Shown here one piece after another: positions 1-11,390 of a DNA stretch of 64,000 nt. The position numbers and the translations under genes were made by a program. A model generated the notes under the pieces. That model did not search any database. It was not told the DNA's origin and saw only the letters and a list, made by a program, of their open reading frames with translations. Within the stretch, counting starts at the first letter, position 1; each line of letters begins with the position of its first letter. This DNA comes from Sinomonas susongensis. Its GTDB lineage: Bacteria > Actinomycetota > Actinomycetes > Actinomycetales > Micrococcaceae. Where the stretch lies: the NCBI RefSeq assembly GCF_005877005.1, contig NZ_SSNH01000003.1, positions 52,772 through 116,771 on the forward strand, written 5' to 3'.

Positions 1-88
1 GGTGCGCCGTGTCGTCCGACGACACGCCGGTCTCACCCCCGTGCGCCGAAGCGAACGCGGGCGAGACCGGCGGCTCGCGGAGCGGGTG

Positions 89-2131
89 CTAGCGGCCGAG
101 CTGCGGATCGCTCGTGAGCGGGCGCCCGTCCTCGAGGCGACCGGCCAGGACGCGCACGAGCGTCGGCTCGGTGGTCGAGGCGACGGTGAGGTCATACCAG
201 CCGCCCTGGGTCGGAACCACCACGGTCTTGGCCTGACCTGCGTTGAGCGTCAAGGCCTGCGACCCTGCACCGTACGCGTCGCTGAGCTTCAGCTCGACCG
301 TCTTCGTGCCGGCGTTCTCCACGCGGAACTGCGCATGCCGCGCGGCCCCGTCCCCGGCGACCGTCACGCGGATGTCCGCGGCCGCCGTCGTCCCCGCGAG
401 CCGCCGGTACCAGCCGGACGGTCCGTGCATCTGCACGTCGTAGGTCGCGCCGAGATTCCAGGAGGCGCTGAGGGACGTGCCCGCACCGATGGTGTACGAG
501 TAGGGGGCTGCGGCGAGGAGGTTCGAGCGGAGCTGGACGTGCGCCCCGAGCTTGCCCGCGTTGGTCCAACGTGCGGTGAGCTTCCCGCCGTCGACCGCTG
601 CCTCGACGCCCAGCGCGTAGCCGAGCGGGCGCGACGCCCGCGTGCCCGGCTCCTGCCTCGGCATCGAGTTGACCGCGGGAGGCGTGGGCACGTAGCTCGG
701 GTGCCGATTCTGGTCCGCGGGCTTGTACGACGACGTGTCCGGCATCGCGGGAACGGTGCTGGCGGTCCCGGCGAAGTCGAAGGCGCTCGTGAGGTCACCG
801 CAGACCGCCCGGCGCCACGCCGAGATGTTCGGCGACTGGGCGCCGAAGCGGGCCTCGAGGAAACGGATGATCGACGTGTGGTCGAACGTCTCCGAGCACA
901 CCCAGCCGCCCATGCTCCACGGCGAGGCGACGATCATGGGCACGCGGACACCGAGGCCGAAGTTCCCGGGGACGTCGTTCGCGCCGGCGTAGTACTCATC
1001 AGCGGTCGAGACTGTCGAGTCGCCCGGGATCTGCGGCGTGTTGGGGTGCGGGGGGACGACGTGGTCGAAGAAGCCGTCGTTCTCGTCGTACATGATGAAC
1101 AGCGCGGTCTTGCTCCACACATCAGCGTTGGACGTGAGGATGTCCAGGATGTTCGCCATGTACCAGGCGCCGAAGTTCGGGGGCCAGTTGGAGTGCTCCG
1201 TGTAGGCCTCGGGCGCGACGATGTACGAGACCTGGGGGAGGGTGCCCGAGGCGACGTCGTTCCGGAAGATGCGGAAGAGGTCGTCGCCGGCCTTCGCGTT
1301 GGTGCCCGTGCGTGCCTTGTCGTAGAGCGGGCTGCCGGGCTGCGCGTTCTGGTACTGCTTGAAGTAGAGGAGCGAGTTGTCGCCGTAGTTGCCGATGTAC
1401 GCGTTGCTCGTCCAGCCCCAGTAGCCAGCGGCGTCGAGCCCGTCGCCCACGTCCTGGTAGACCTTCCAGCTCACGCCGGCCTTCTCGAGCTGCTCGGGGT
1501 ACGTGCTCCACGAGTAGCCGACCTCGGCGTTCCACAGGTCGGGGCCGCCGCCGGTGCCGTCGTTGCCGTCCCAGCCAGTGAACATGAAGTACCGGTTCGG
1601 GTCCGTGGGGCCGAGGACCGAGCAGTGGTAGTCGTCGCACACCGTGAACGCATCGGCCAGCGCGAAGTGGAACGGGATGTCACTGCGCTCGTAGAACGCC
1701 ATGGTCGCCTCGGACTTGGCCGGGAGCCACTTGTCGTACTTTCCGTTGTCGAAGGCCTCGTGCGTGAGCTTCCACGAGTGGTCGAGGTCCTCCATGAACT
1801 GCATCCCGAGGTTCGGGGCGGTCGGGTGGTAGGGGAGGACGTCGCGGGTCCCGTTGTTCTGGTGCCAGACGATCTCGCCGCTCGGGAGGAGGGCCGGGTG
1901 CGGGTCGCCGAAGCCGCGTACGCCTTTGAGGGTGCCGAAGTAGTGGTCGAACGCGCGGTTCTCCTGCATGAAGACGACGACGTGCTCGACGTCCTTGATC
2001 GAGCCGGTCGCTCGGTTGGCAGGGATGGACGCGGCGCGGGCAACGCTCTCGCCGAGCATCTGCGAGATCGCAGTGGTTGCGCTTGCGGCGGCCGAAAGCT
2101 GGAGGAAGTGACGACGGTTCAAACCAGGCAT
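89..2131 (-). CDS. Phosphocholine-specific phospholipase C, Tat-exported
   Basis: 680 aa secreted phospholipase C of the bacterial non-haemolytic/acid phosphatase-like family, which hydrolyses phosphatidylcholine to diacylglycerol and phosphocholine outside the cell. The N-terminus is a twin-arginine signal (NRRHFLQLSAAA, then an Ala-rich stretch ending near residue 33). The catalytic core shows the family's ENRAFDHYFGTLKG segment near residue 57 and DENDGFFDHVVPP near residue 350. The last ~200 residues form two beta-rich repeats of the kind found at the C-terminus of these enzymes (starting around PRQEPGTRASRPLGYALG). Length matches the family (about 680-700 aa), so it looks intact. It is monocistronic and faces away from the window start. 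Released phosphocholine could feed phosphate or choline use; the amine transporter at 46-49 kb is a possible but unproven partner. Confidence 0.93.
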   Translation of the reverse strand: MPGLNRRHFLQLSAAASATTAISQMLGESVARAASIPANRATGSIKDVEHVVVFMQENRAFDHYFGTLKGVRGFGDPHPALLPSGEIVWHQNNGTRDVLPYHPTAPNLGMQFMEDLDHSWKLTHEAFDNGKYDKWLPAKSEATMAFYERSDIPFHFALADAFTVCDDYHCSVLGPTDPNRYFMFTGWDGNDGTGGGPDLWNAEVGYSWSTYPEQLEKAGVSWKVYQDVGDGLDAAGYWGWTSNAYIGNYGDNSLLYFKQYQNAQPGSPLYDKARTGTNAKAGDDLFRIFRNDVASGTLPQVSYIVAPEAYTEHSNWPPNFGAWYMANILDILTSNADVWSKTALFIMYDENDGFFDHVVPPHPNTPQIPGDSTVSTADEYYAGANDVPGNFGLGVRVPMIVASPWSMGGWVCSETFDHTSIIRFLEARFGAQSPNISAWRRAVCGDLTSAFDFAGTASTVPAMPDTSSYKPADQNRHPSYVPTPPAVNSMPRQEPGTRASRPLGYALGVEAAVDGGKLTARWTNAGKLGAHVQLRSNLLAAAPYSYTIGAGTSLSASWNLGATYDVQMHGPSGWYRRLAGTTAAADIRVTVAGDGAARHAQFRVENAGTKTVELKLSDAYGAGSQALTLNAGQAKTVVVPTQGGWYDLTVASTTEPTLVRVLAGRLEDGRPLTSDPQLGR

Positions 2132-2275
2132 GGGCAGTGCTCCTTATGGGTTCGGTGCTGCTGCTGTCCCCCGCGGAGGAGCCTGCCATGCGCAGGTGAA
2201 GCCCGGGTTGCGTTCCGCTGAAGTCACGCCGTCGAGATGGGAGCCTCGCTCCGGCTGCTACACCCGGGCCGGTTA

Positions 2276-2740
2276 CTACACCTCGAGCCGCTCCGCCTCC
2301 CACTCGTCGAGGAGCTCCGGCAGCCGCGCCATGAGGAACCGGTAGAAGCGGCCCATCTCGTCGACCCGGGCCCGCGCCGGGGAGTCCTCCGGCAGGGCCT
2401 CGACGGTTGCCTCGGCGAGGTCGGCCAAGCGCTCGTACACCGGGTTCTGCCGGAGCGTGACGACGTACCAGGCGTTGTCGGGGAGCGCGTACCGGTCGCG
2501 CCGGCTGCCCGGCTGCGAGACGCGGTGCACGAAGCCGAGCGTCTGCAGGTACCGCACGGCGCCCGAGACGGCGGCCGGGCTCGCGGCGAGCACCTCCGCG
2601 AGCTCGGCGGCGGTGAGCGCGCCGTCCGGCGACACCACGAGCGCCATGAGCGCGCGGGCCGGCATCTTCGGGAACCCGGCAGCGGCGAGGACGGCCGCGG
2701 AGGTCTCCGCCGAGCCGGGCATTCGGGCTGAGTCTGTCAT
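2276..2740 (-). CDS. MarR/GbsR-type winged-helix transcriptional regulator
   Basis: 154 aa regulator. Start chosen at the ATG that overlaps the stop of the upstream permease gene by 4 bases (ATGA). Residues ~25-85 form a winged helix (MPARALMALVVSPDGALTAA, then a recognition-helix region with AAVSGAVRYLQTLGFVHRV and a basic wing SRRDRYALPD). The C-terminal half is helical with many acidic residues, as in GbsR/MarR proteins. It is the last gene of a three-gene operon with an ABC exporter, so it most likely represses that exporter in response to a ligand; the ligand cannot be read from the sequence. Confidence 0.85.
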   Translation of the reverse strand: MTDSARMPGSAETSAAVLAAAGFPKMPARALMALVVSPDGALTAAELAEVLAASPAAVSGAVRYLQTLGFVHRVSQPGSRRDRYALPDNAWYVVTLRQNPVYERLADLAEATVEALPEDSPARARVDEMGRFYRFLMARLPELLDEWEAERLEV

Positions 2741-4359
2741 GCCGTTCCTATTTCCCTGCGGCGCATGAGCGCAAGCGATACGAGGGCCAGGACCGCAGCG
2801 ACGGCGAGCATCCAGAAGCCGCCGCTCCAGTCCGTTCCCGTGCTCGTGACCACGGGGGTGTGGGTGAAGGGGGAGATGTCCCTGATCTTCTCGTCGAAGC
2901 CGAGCATGCCGCCGTAGATCCCGAGCACGACGCCGAGGCCGAGCAGCGCCCATCCCGCCGGGATGGTGGCGCGCGGCCAGACGACGAACACCGCGGCGGG
3001 AAGCGCGAGGTAGATGAGCGCGGCGGGCAGCTGGGCGAGCGCGGTCTGCCAGACGTCGCCGACGGCGGTCGAGGTGTCGCCCGAGGCGACGAGGGAGACC
3101 CACGCGCCGAGGGCCGTGAACCCCATGACGAGCACGACCGAGATGGCGCCGAGCCCCACGAAGCTCCCGAGCCAGCGCGCCCGGCCGACGGGTTCCGAGA
3201 GGACGAATTCGGCGGTTCCGGCGGCCTCCTCCTGCCGCATGCGGAGCACGGCCTGCACGCCGCACGCGGCCGCGAGGACGCCCGCGATCTCGAACAGGGC
3301 CGCGACGAGGAGCTGCGTCATGGACGTTCCCTGCGCCTCGACCATGGCCCGGAGGGCGTCGGTGATCGACGCGTTGCTCGAGAGGGTGGACTGGATCGCC
3401 GATCCGAGGGAGCCCGTGATGAGTCCGGTCGCGAGGCCGCCGAGGCACCAGCCGACGATGGTGCCCTGCTGGAGCCGGAACGCGAGCGCGAAGGTTCCGC
3501 GGAGCGAGGCGCGCGCATCGGGTCGTCCCGCGCGTCCTGCGAGGACGCTCGCCCCGACGTCGCGCCTCGCCATGATGAGGACGACGACGCCGATGCAGGC
3601 CGCGGCGAGGCCCACCGGCAGGAGGAGCGGCCAGAGGCGGTTGCCGGTGTAGGCGAAGGTCTGCTGGCCCCAGCCGGTGGGGGAGAGCCAGCTCGGCCAC
3701 GCCGCGGTCACGGTCATGCCGTCCGCGCTCACCGTGCCGGTCGCGTCGCCATAGCCGCGGAGCAGGTACGCGAGCATCACGAGCGCGGCCGCAATGCCGT
3801 TCGCGGCGCGGGACGTGCTGAAGAACTGGCCCGCGAGGAGGCCGACCCCAAGGAACGCGAAGCCCGCGGCCCCCGTTGCCAGGCCCGCCACGAAGGACCC
3901 GGCGGGATCCAGCCCGCCGGCGATGAATCCGAGCGCGACAGCCACGGAGACGAGCGCATCCGCCACGAGCCCGTGCAGAACTGTCGCCGCCAGCGGCGAC
4001 CAGCGGCCCGCCCCGGTCGCTGCCACGAGCTCGGCCCGCCCCGACTCCTCCTCGGCGCGGGTGTGCCGTACGGCCATGAACGTGTTCATGAGGCCCGCGA
4101 GGAGAGCGAGGAACGCGTAGATCTCGAAGAACGTGAACGAGTCGAGCGCGGGTCCGCGGGCGAGGCCGCGCAGCACGAGGATCGCGGGCGTCGCTGTCGC
4201 GAGCTGCAGCACCTGGGCGCGGGAGGCCTCGTCGCCGAACGTCTTCGCGATTGCAGAGACCGAGAAGAGGCCGAGCACGCCGATCGAGAGCACCCAGACC
4301 GCGAGCTGCAGCCGGTCGCGGCGGAGCCGCTGCCGGTACAGGATCCAGAGCGTGGACAT
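2737..4359 (-). CDS. ABC-2 type multidrug/antibiotic exporter permease
   Basis: 540 aa integral membrane protein with about twelve hydrophobic segments arranged as two similar halves, as in the tetronasin-resistance-like family of polyketide-antibiotic exporters (usually 520-560 aa). It begins MSTLWILYRQRLRRDRLQL, a typical cytoplasmic start for these permeases, and repeats RQEEAAGTAEFVLSEPVGRARW in the second half, matching EEESGRAELVAATGAGRW in the first. The ATPase gene lies directly upstream with a one-base gap and the regulator gene overlaps downstream. The substrate is unknown; export of a hydrophobic toxic compound is the family expectation. Confidence 0.9.
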   Translation of the reverse strand: MSTLWILYRQRLRRDRLQLAVWVLSIGVLGLFSVSAIAKTFGDEASRAQVLQLATATPAILVLRGLARGPALDSFTFFEIYAFLALLAGLMNTFMAVRHTRAEEESGRAELVAATGAGRWSPLAATVLHGLVADALVSVAVALGFIAGGLDPAGSFVAGLATGAAGFAFLGVGLLAGQFFSTSRAANGIAAALVMLAYLLRGYGDATGTVSADGMTVTAAWPSWLSPTGWGQQTFAYTGNRLWPLLLPVGLAAACIGVVVLIMARRDVGASVLAGRAGRPDARASLRGTFALAFRLQQGTIVGWCLGGLATGLITGSLGSAIQSTLSSNASITDALRAMVEAQGTSMTQLLVAALFEIAGVLAAACGVQAVLRMRQEEAAGTAEFVLSEPVGRARWLGSFVGLGAISVVLVMGFTALGAWVSLVASGDTSTAVGDVWQTALAQLPAALIYLALPAAVFVVWPRATIPAGWALLGLGVVLGIYGGMLGFDEKIRDISPFTHTPVVTSTGTDWSGGFWMLAVAAVLALVSLALMRRREIGTA

Positions 4360-4360
4360 C

Positions 4361-5344
4361 TCAGGCCCCCGTCCGCGCGGCGGAGCGATGACGACGGCGG
4401 TGCGGGGCGCCGTCGTCCGCTGGCTCCGGTGCCGCCGGGGTGACGTGATCCCCGTAGTGGCGGAGGAAGAGTTCCTCGAGCGACGGCGGCGTGACGAGGA
4501 GGCCCTTGACCCCGAGGCTGCCGAGGAGGGGAAGGACTTCGTGGACGCGGTCGGAGTCCGCGCTGAACTTGATCCGGCCCTCAGCGACCGTGAGGTCGTG
4601 GACCTGGCTCAGGGCATTGAGCGAGGTCGGGTCGACGCTGTCCTGCCAGAACGAGATCTCGGTGCGGGTGAGGTGGCGCAGCGAGTCGAGGGTGCCGCCG
4701 TCGACGATCCGGCCCGAGCGGATGATGCTCACACGGTCGGCGAGCTGTTCGACCTCCGAGAGGATGTGGCTCGAGAGGAGCACGGTCACCCCGTTCTCCC
4801 GAGCCAGGCGGCGGATCTCCCGCGTGAAGACGGACTCCATGAGGGGATCGAGGCCGCTCGTGGGTTCGTCGAGGAGGTAGACCTCGGCGGGTGTCACGAG
4901 GGCCGCGATGAGGGCGACCTTCTGGCGGTTGCCCTTCGAGTACGCGCGGCCCTTCTTGGTCGGATCGAAGTCGAAGAGCTCGCACAGGTGCCGCTTGCGC
5001 TCGCGGTAGGCGGCGTCGTCGGAACCGCCCCGGAGGCGGGAGACGAGGTCGATGGCCTCGCCGCCGGACAGGTTGGGCCAGATGCTCACATCCCCGGGGA
5101 CACTCGCGATGCGGCGGTGGAGTTCGACGGCGTCGGTCCACGGGTCGCGGCCCAGCAGGCTGGCGCTGCCGGAGGACGCCCGCGCGAGCCCCAGCAGGAT
5201 GCGCAGCGTCGTGGACTTCCCCGCGCCGTTCGGGCCGAGGAAGCCGTGGATTTCGCCCTCGCGAACCTCGAGGTCGAGGCCGTCGAGCGCTTTGACGTGG
5301 CCGAAGCTCTTGTGCAGATCGGTCGTCTTGATGACTGCGTCCAT
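4361..5344 (-). CDS. ABC exporter ATP-binding subunit (drug-resistance type)
   Basis: 327 aa ATPase that drives the neighbouring permease. Visible motifs are Walker A GPNGAGKS near residue 40, the signature-like [15 protein letters not shown] near 140 and Walker [15 protein letters not shown] near 163, followed by the H-loop [14 protein letters not shown]. The C-terminal ~100 residues are the extra domain usual in daunorubicin-type exporters. It is the first gene of the operon; its start lies about 95 bases from the end of the TfoX-like gene on the same strand. The tail is Ala/Asp/Arg-rich and carries no recognised motif. Confidence 0.93.
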   Translation of the reverse strand: MDAVIKTTDLHKSFGHVKALDGLDLEVREGEIHGFLGPNGAGKSTTLRILLGLARASSGSASLLGRDPWTDAVELHRRIASVPGDVSIWPNLSGGEAIDLVSRLRGGSDDAAYRERKRHLCELFDFDPTKKGRAYSKGNRQKVALIAALVTPAEVYLLDEPTSGLDPLMESVFTREIRRLARENGVTVLLSSHILSEVEQLADRVSIIRSGRIVDGGTLDSLRHLTRTEISFWQDSVDPTSLNALSQVHDLTVAEGRIKFSADSDRVHEVLPLLGSLGVKGLLVTPPSLEELFLRHYGDHVTPAAPEPADDGAPHRRRHRSAARTGA

Positions 5345-5439
5345 ACCCGTCAGTGTGCACTTGTTTCAGAATTTTGTGAAGGTTCCGAAGTGCGTTGGGT
5401 GCGAGGTGGGGAATCAGTGAAGGAAGGTCAGGGTCGGGT

Positions 5440-5781
5440 TTACTTCGGCGGCAGCGAACTCGCGTACTCGACGCCGACCCGCACCCACCGCTCGAGGTCG
5501 TCCTCGGAAGCGATCGCTTCCGGGTCGACCCGCAGCCAGCCGTCCATCGGCCGGCCGCGCATGACGGCCAGTTCCACGCCGGGATGCGAGCAGAGCTCGT
5601 CGCTCGCGGCGGGATCCGCGCGGAGGAGCATGCCGCCCTGGCCGCTCGCGCTCACGGCCATGTTGCCGCCGATCATGAACGCGAGGCCGCCGAACATCTT
5701 CTTCTCGGTGAAATCGGATTTTCCGGTCAGGACGCCGCGGATCCTGCCTGCGAGCTCGTCGTCGTACGCCACGATGCTCAT
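5440..5781 (-). CDS. TfoX/Sxy N-terminal domain protein
   Basis: 113 aa protein. The start is set at MSIVAYDDELAGRIR because this is where the conserved TfoX_N domain begins; upstream in-frame codons read into the divergent dehydrogenase gene. The family core EKKMFGGLAFMIGGNMAV is clear at residues ~28-45. In gamma-proteobacteria TfoX/Sxy aids competence gene activation, but short actinobacterial versions of this kind have no established role. It is divergent from the dehydrogenase at 5855, with a 73-base shared promoter region. Confidence 0.85.
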   Translation of the reverse strand: MSIVAYDDELAGRIRGVLTGKSDFTEKKMFGGLAFMIGGNMAVSASGQGGMLLRADPAASDELCSHPGVELAVMRGRPMDGWLRVDPEAIASEDDLERWVRVGVEYASSLPPK

Positions 5782-5854
5782 CCTCCCACGCCCGGTTGCC
5801 ACGGCAAGCGGCTGGGTATCGAATCGGGTGGAGGAAACGAGACTCGGAGGCGCA

Positions 5855-6739
5855 ATGAGCACATCAGTGGCAGTACTCGGAACCGGCATCATGGGCAGCG
5901 GCATGGCGAAGAACCTCGTCAGAGCGGGGTTCGACGTCACCGCCTGGAACCGTCACCGCGAGAAGGCCGAGCCGCTCGCGGAGGCGGGCATCAAGATAGC
6001 CAGCGACGCGAAGGACGCGGTCGCCGAGGCGGACTTCGTCCTCACCATGCTCTTCGACGCGGACGCGGTCGAGGACGTCATGGGGCAGGCGCTCCCGGCG
6101 ATGCGCGAGGATGCTGTCTGGATCCAGAGCAGCACGGTCGGGCTGCCCGGCGTCGCCCGGCTCGCGGAGCGCGCCGGCTACGAGGGCATCGCCTTTGTCG
6201 ACGCACCCGTGCTCGGCACGAGGCAGCCAGCCGAGGAGGGGACGCTGCTGGTCCTCGCGGGCTGCCCGAGCGACCTGCGTGAGCGGGTCCAGCCGGTCTT
6301 CGACGCAATCGGCTCGAAGACAGTCTGGGTGGGCGAGCTGCTCGGCGACGGCCACAAGCTCAAGCTCGTCGCCAATTCGTGGGTCCTCTCGATCGTGGGC
6401 GCGACGGCCCAGGCCGTGGACCTCACGAAGAGGCTCGGCCTCGACCCCACCCTCTTTCTCGAGACCATCTCGGGCGGGGCCACCGACTGTGCCTACGCGC
6501 AGTTGAAGGGCAAGGCCATGATTGCCGGCGAATTCCCGCCCGCGTTCCCGCTCAGCGGGGCGGCAAAGGACGCGCAGCTGATCGTCGAGGCGATGGACTA
6601 CGCGGGGACGCGTTCCGCGTTCATGCAGTCGCTGGCCGCGCAGTTCCAGGATGCGATCGAGGCCGGCCACGGTTCAGAGGACATGGCGTCCGTGATCACG
6701 GCGTTCGACGGCGGTGATCAGGACCGCGCGAGCCTGTAG
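5855..6739 (+). CDS. NAD(P)-dependent beta-hydroxyacid dehydrogenase (HIBADH family)
   Basis: 294 aa reductase of the 3-hydroxyisobutyrate/tartronate-semialdehyde family. It starts at MSTSVAVLGTGIMGSGMAKN, the N-terminal Rossmann glycine motif. The substrate-side motif DAPVLGTRQPAEEGTLLVLAG lies near residue 120, and the catalytic lysine is in GHKLKLVANSW near residue 170. It is complete for the family (285-300 aa). The exact substrate cannot be told. Its 3' end overlaps the convergent catalase-fold gene by 22 bases. Confidence 0.9.
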   Translation: MSTSVAVLGTGIMGSGMAKNLVRAGFDVTAWNRHREKAEPLAEAGIKIASDAKDAVAEADFVLTMLFDADAVEDVMGQALPAMREDAVWIQSSTVGLPGVARLAERAGYEGIAFVDAPVLGTRQPAEEGTLLVLAGCPSDLRERVQPVFDAIGSKTVWVGELLGDGHKLKLVANSWVLSIVGATAQAVDLTKRLGLDPTLFLETISGGATDCAYAQLKGKAMIAGEFPPAFPLSGAAKDAQLIVEAMDYAGTRSAFMQSLAAQFQDAIEAGHGSEDMASVITAFDGGDQDRASL

Positions 6740-7431
6740 GAGTGCTCGCGGAGCCGGCGCGTCCACTCGTACGTGCCGGCCGTGGGCAGGACGCTGAGCA
6801 GCGGATCGAAACGGAGAGCCGTGTCCTGGACGCGGCCCTCTCCGTCGAGTTCGGCTCCGAGCCGCAGCGAGCCGAACCTCCGCCACGGCCCCAAGGGGCT
6901 GGCCCAGAAGAGGTCGAGCTCCCACTCGGTGTCTGGCCGGTAGCGCCCGGGCGCACCCGGGTCGGCGCCCCTCGTCGTCGCCCCGAGCAGCACCGGGCCC
7001 TTCCGGCCCCGGTACGGCATGAGCGAGGTGAGCCGCGCAGCTCCCGCCGTCCGATGCCACGTCAGCGCGAATCTGTTGGGGACGCGCCAACCGGTCGACG
7101 CAAGCAGGACGTCGGCGTCGCCGTCGTCCGTGTGGAGGCGGACCGCGAGGCCGACGATGTCCGGCCACGACACGGGCACGCCGAGCGAGCGCGAGAGACG
7201 CGCGGTGACCGGCGTCGTGCCCGGGGTGTCCAGGAAGTCGATGCCCGACGGCGGGCCGCCGCCTACGCGCTCGAGCGTCCCCTTGAGCAGGACACCCTGC
7301 GGATGGATGGGGCGGCGCGGGCGGAACGTCTTGAGGACGTCGAAGGCGCCGGCGAAGAGCTGCCCGAGGAGATCGGTCGGATGCGTCACTTGTTGCAGTC
7401 TGCCAAAGACGGTCCTGTTGTCATAGGGCAA
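6718..7431 (-). CDS. Catalase-fold protein of unknown function
   Basis: 237 aa protein that follows the layout of the catalase beta-barrel: RPRRPIHPQGVLLKGTLERV near residue 40, a middle part with PVTARLSRSLGVPVSWPDI and VGLAVRLHTDDG near residues 77-105. This resembles the catalase sequence around the barrel, but the protein is far shorter than a haem catalase (about 480 aa) and I see no distal His-Asn pair or proximal Tyr motif. It is therefore probably a stand-alone barrel with another or no haem function. The C-terminal half is rich in Trp/Arg. It converges on, and overlaps, the dehydrogenase gene. Confidence 0.7.
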   Translation of the reverse strand: MPYDNRTVFGRLQQVTHPTDLLGQLFAGAFDVLKTFRPRRPIHPQGVLLKGTLERVGGGPPSGIDFLDTPGTTPVTARLSRSLGVPVSWPDIVGLAVRLHTDDGDADVLLASTGWRVPNRFALTWHRTAGAARLTSLMPYRGRKGPVLLGATTRGADPGAPGRYRPDTEWELDLFWASPLGPWRRFGSLRLGAELDGEGRVQDTALRFDPLLSVLPTAGTYEWTRRLREHSYRLARS

Positions 7432-7491
7432 GCATCGCCGACCTTATTCAACCGCCTCCCGCCGACTGTCGCGGCGGCCTACGGTGGGAGC

Positions 7492-8130
7492 ATGACGAAC
7501 CCCCGCACCATCCGCGGTGCCGTGCTGAACACGATGGGCGCCGAGCCTCCGTACGCGGACAGCCGCCCCATCACGATCGACGAGCTCGACCTCACCGGTC
7601 CCGGCCCGGGCGAACTGCTGGTCCGCATCGAGGCTGCCGGACTGTGCCACTCGGACCTTTCGGTCGTGAACGGCTCTCGCCCGCGGCCGCTGCCGATGCT
7701 CCTCGGGCATGAGGCGGCGGGGATCGTGGAGGCAGTGGGTCCGGGCGTGCAGTCGGTGCGGGTGGGCCAGCGCGTCGTCATGACCTTCCTGCCCCGCTGC
7801 GGCGAATGCGCCGCGTGCAAGACGGAGGGACGGCTGCCGTGCTCGGCGGGCAGCGCATCCAACGCGGAGGGGACCCTCCTGACGGGCACCCGCCACCTTG
7901 AGCGCGGCGGGGAGCCGGTGGCGCATCACCTCGGGGTCTCCGGCTTCGCGACGCACGCCGTCGTGGACGAGCGCTCCATCGTGCCGGTGGGCGACGACGT
8001 CCCGCCCACCGTCGCCGCGCTCCTGGGCTGCGAAAGGATCCCCTCGATGTCGGCGTCCGGCATGTCCCGCTTGTACGCGTCGGCCACGGTCTTGAAGCCT
8101 GCGGCCATCCCAAGCACCAGTCGGGTGTAA
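7492..8130 (+). pseudogene. Zinc alcohol dehydrogenase, 3'-truncated
   Basis: Residues 1-180 are a good medium-chain zinc alcohol dehydrogenase: GLCHSDLSVVNG with the catalytic Cys, GHEAAGIVEAVGPGV with the catalytic His-Glu, and CGECAACKTEGRLPC, which holds the structural-zinc cysteines. At PPTVAALLGC (about base 8030) homology stops just before the NAD-binding Rossmann domain. The rest of the frame is the antisense of the next gene. About 190 residues are missing, so it cannot bind cofactor and is called a pseudogene. A deletion or rearrangement at about 8030 explains it. Confidence 0.85.
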
Positions 8131-8366
8131 TCCGGTGCCAGCGCCTCGATGACGCCGGTCACGAGCTGGGGGAGAACCTCGCGCAGCGCCTCGATCTGTT
8201 CCGGCGTGCCGCCGGCGAACGAAACCGACACACCCTCGTCGAGCCGAACCAGCGATTTCAAGGACTCCTTGAACATCTTCGTGGCCGCGGGGTCGTCGGG
8301 CTCCCATGAGAGGGTCGCCGTCAGGATCCCGATGCCGCGCTGGACCATTTCAGTGTCGTCGCTCAT
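7926..8366 (-). pseudogene. Unknown protein, probably 3'-truncated at the same junction
   Basis: Open frame of 146 codons beginning MSDDTEMVQRGIGILTATLS. The first ~112 residues look like genuine protein: amphipathic helices, e.g. QIEALREVLPQLVTGVIEAL, ending DADIEGILSQ. Downstream of about base 8030 the frame reads antisense to the alcohol dehydrogenase remnant, so its native C-terminus has probably been lost in the same event. I do not recognise the family. It could still make a short protein. Confidence 0.5.
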
Positions 8367-10875
<2,509 letters not shown>

Positions 10876-10894
10876 CCGTCTCTGGATGATGCAA

Positions 10895-10930
10895 GCAGGC
10901 CGCGGTCATCGCGTGATGACCGCGGCCTGC
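10895..10930 (+). terminator. Hairpin terminator after katG
   Basis: Perfect 16-bp stem (10895-10910 pairing with 10915-10930) with a GCGT loop, 20 bases after the katG stop. It is followed by ctgtcttt, only a weak T-run, so termination may be partly factor-dependent. Confidence 0.8.
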
Positions 10931-11007
10931 CTGTCTTTGGTCCCAGGTGGCGGCAGGCGCGCCTGGTTAGCGAACGACGACGGCGCAGGGCAAGCTCCGC
11001 ATCATCG

Positions 11008-11364
11008 TCGCCTCCAGCGCCCACCGCCACCGGGGACGACGTTGGTGCCTCCTTCCGAGGCCTCACCGGCACGGGCGTGTACGGGTTGGTGGCGGCTGGA
11101 CCGACCTGTCCTGTTGAGAGGGAGGACCAGGCGTGCCCGCCGCGTCCGGTCGCAACGGATGTTCAGGCGCTGACCGCGAGCGGTGTCGTCGTCTCCTCGA
11201 CGCGTAGCGATGCGGCTGGGCACTACGCCCTTGATCTGGCGGCCGGGAACTACGTTCTCACCGTGACGGGAGCGGCGTGGCCGCGATGCTCGAGGATGCC
11301 GATCACGGTTCGAGCAGGACATGCGCCCCGAGCTGACATCTCGTGCGACACGGGCATCCGCTGA
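11008..11364 (+). pseudogene. Remnant of an exported carboxypeptidase-regulatory-like protein
   Basis: The frame reads a Ser/Pro/Ala linker (from about 11008), then GLVAAGPTCPVERE and a beta-sandwich-like segment VVSSTRSDAAGHYALDLAAG, NYVLTVTGA, ending MPITVRAGHAPRADISCDTGIR. This looks like the C-terminal carboxypeptidase regulatory-like repeat of small actinobacterial lipoproteins (GPTCPVE plus SDAAGHY/NYVLTV). No ATG or signal peptide is in frame upstream; the frame runs open back to the katG stop. The first good start codon is a GTG at 11077, which would give 95 aa without a signal. I read it as a 5'-truncated remnant. Confidence 0.5.
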
Positions 11365-11390
11365 ATGCGTTTCTCAGCAACCGGCTCCCC

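Noticed and set aside
2..2221. 739-codon forward open frame
   Set aside because: Exact antisense of the phospholipase C gene; Arg/Val/Glu-rich composition typical of shadow frames in high-GC DNA.
2860..4443. 527-codon forward open frame over the permease
   Set aside because: Antisense of the ABC permease, which has clear membrane segments and operon overlaps; the forward product is low-complexity Glu/Arg/Gly.
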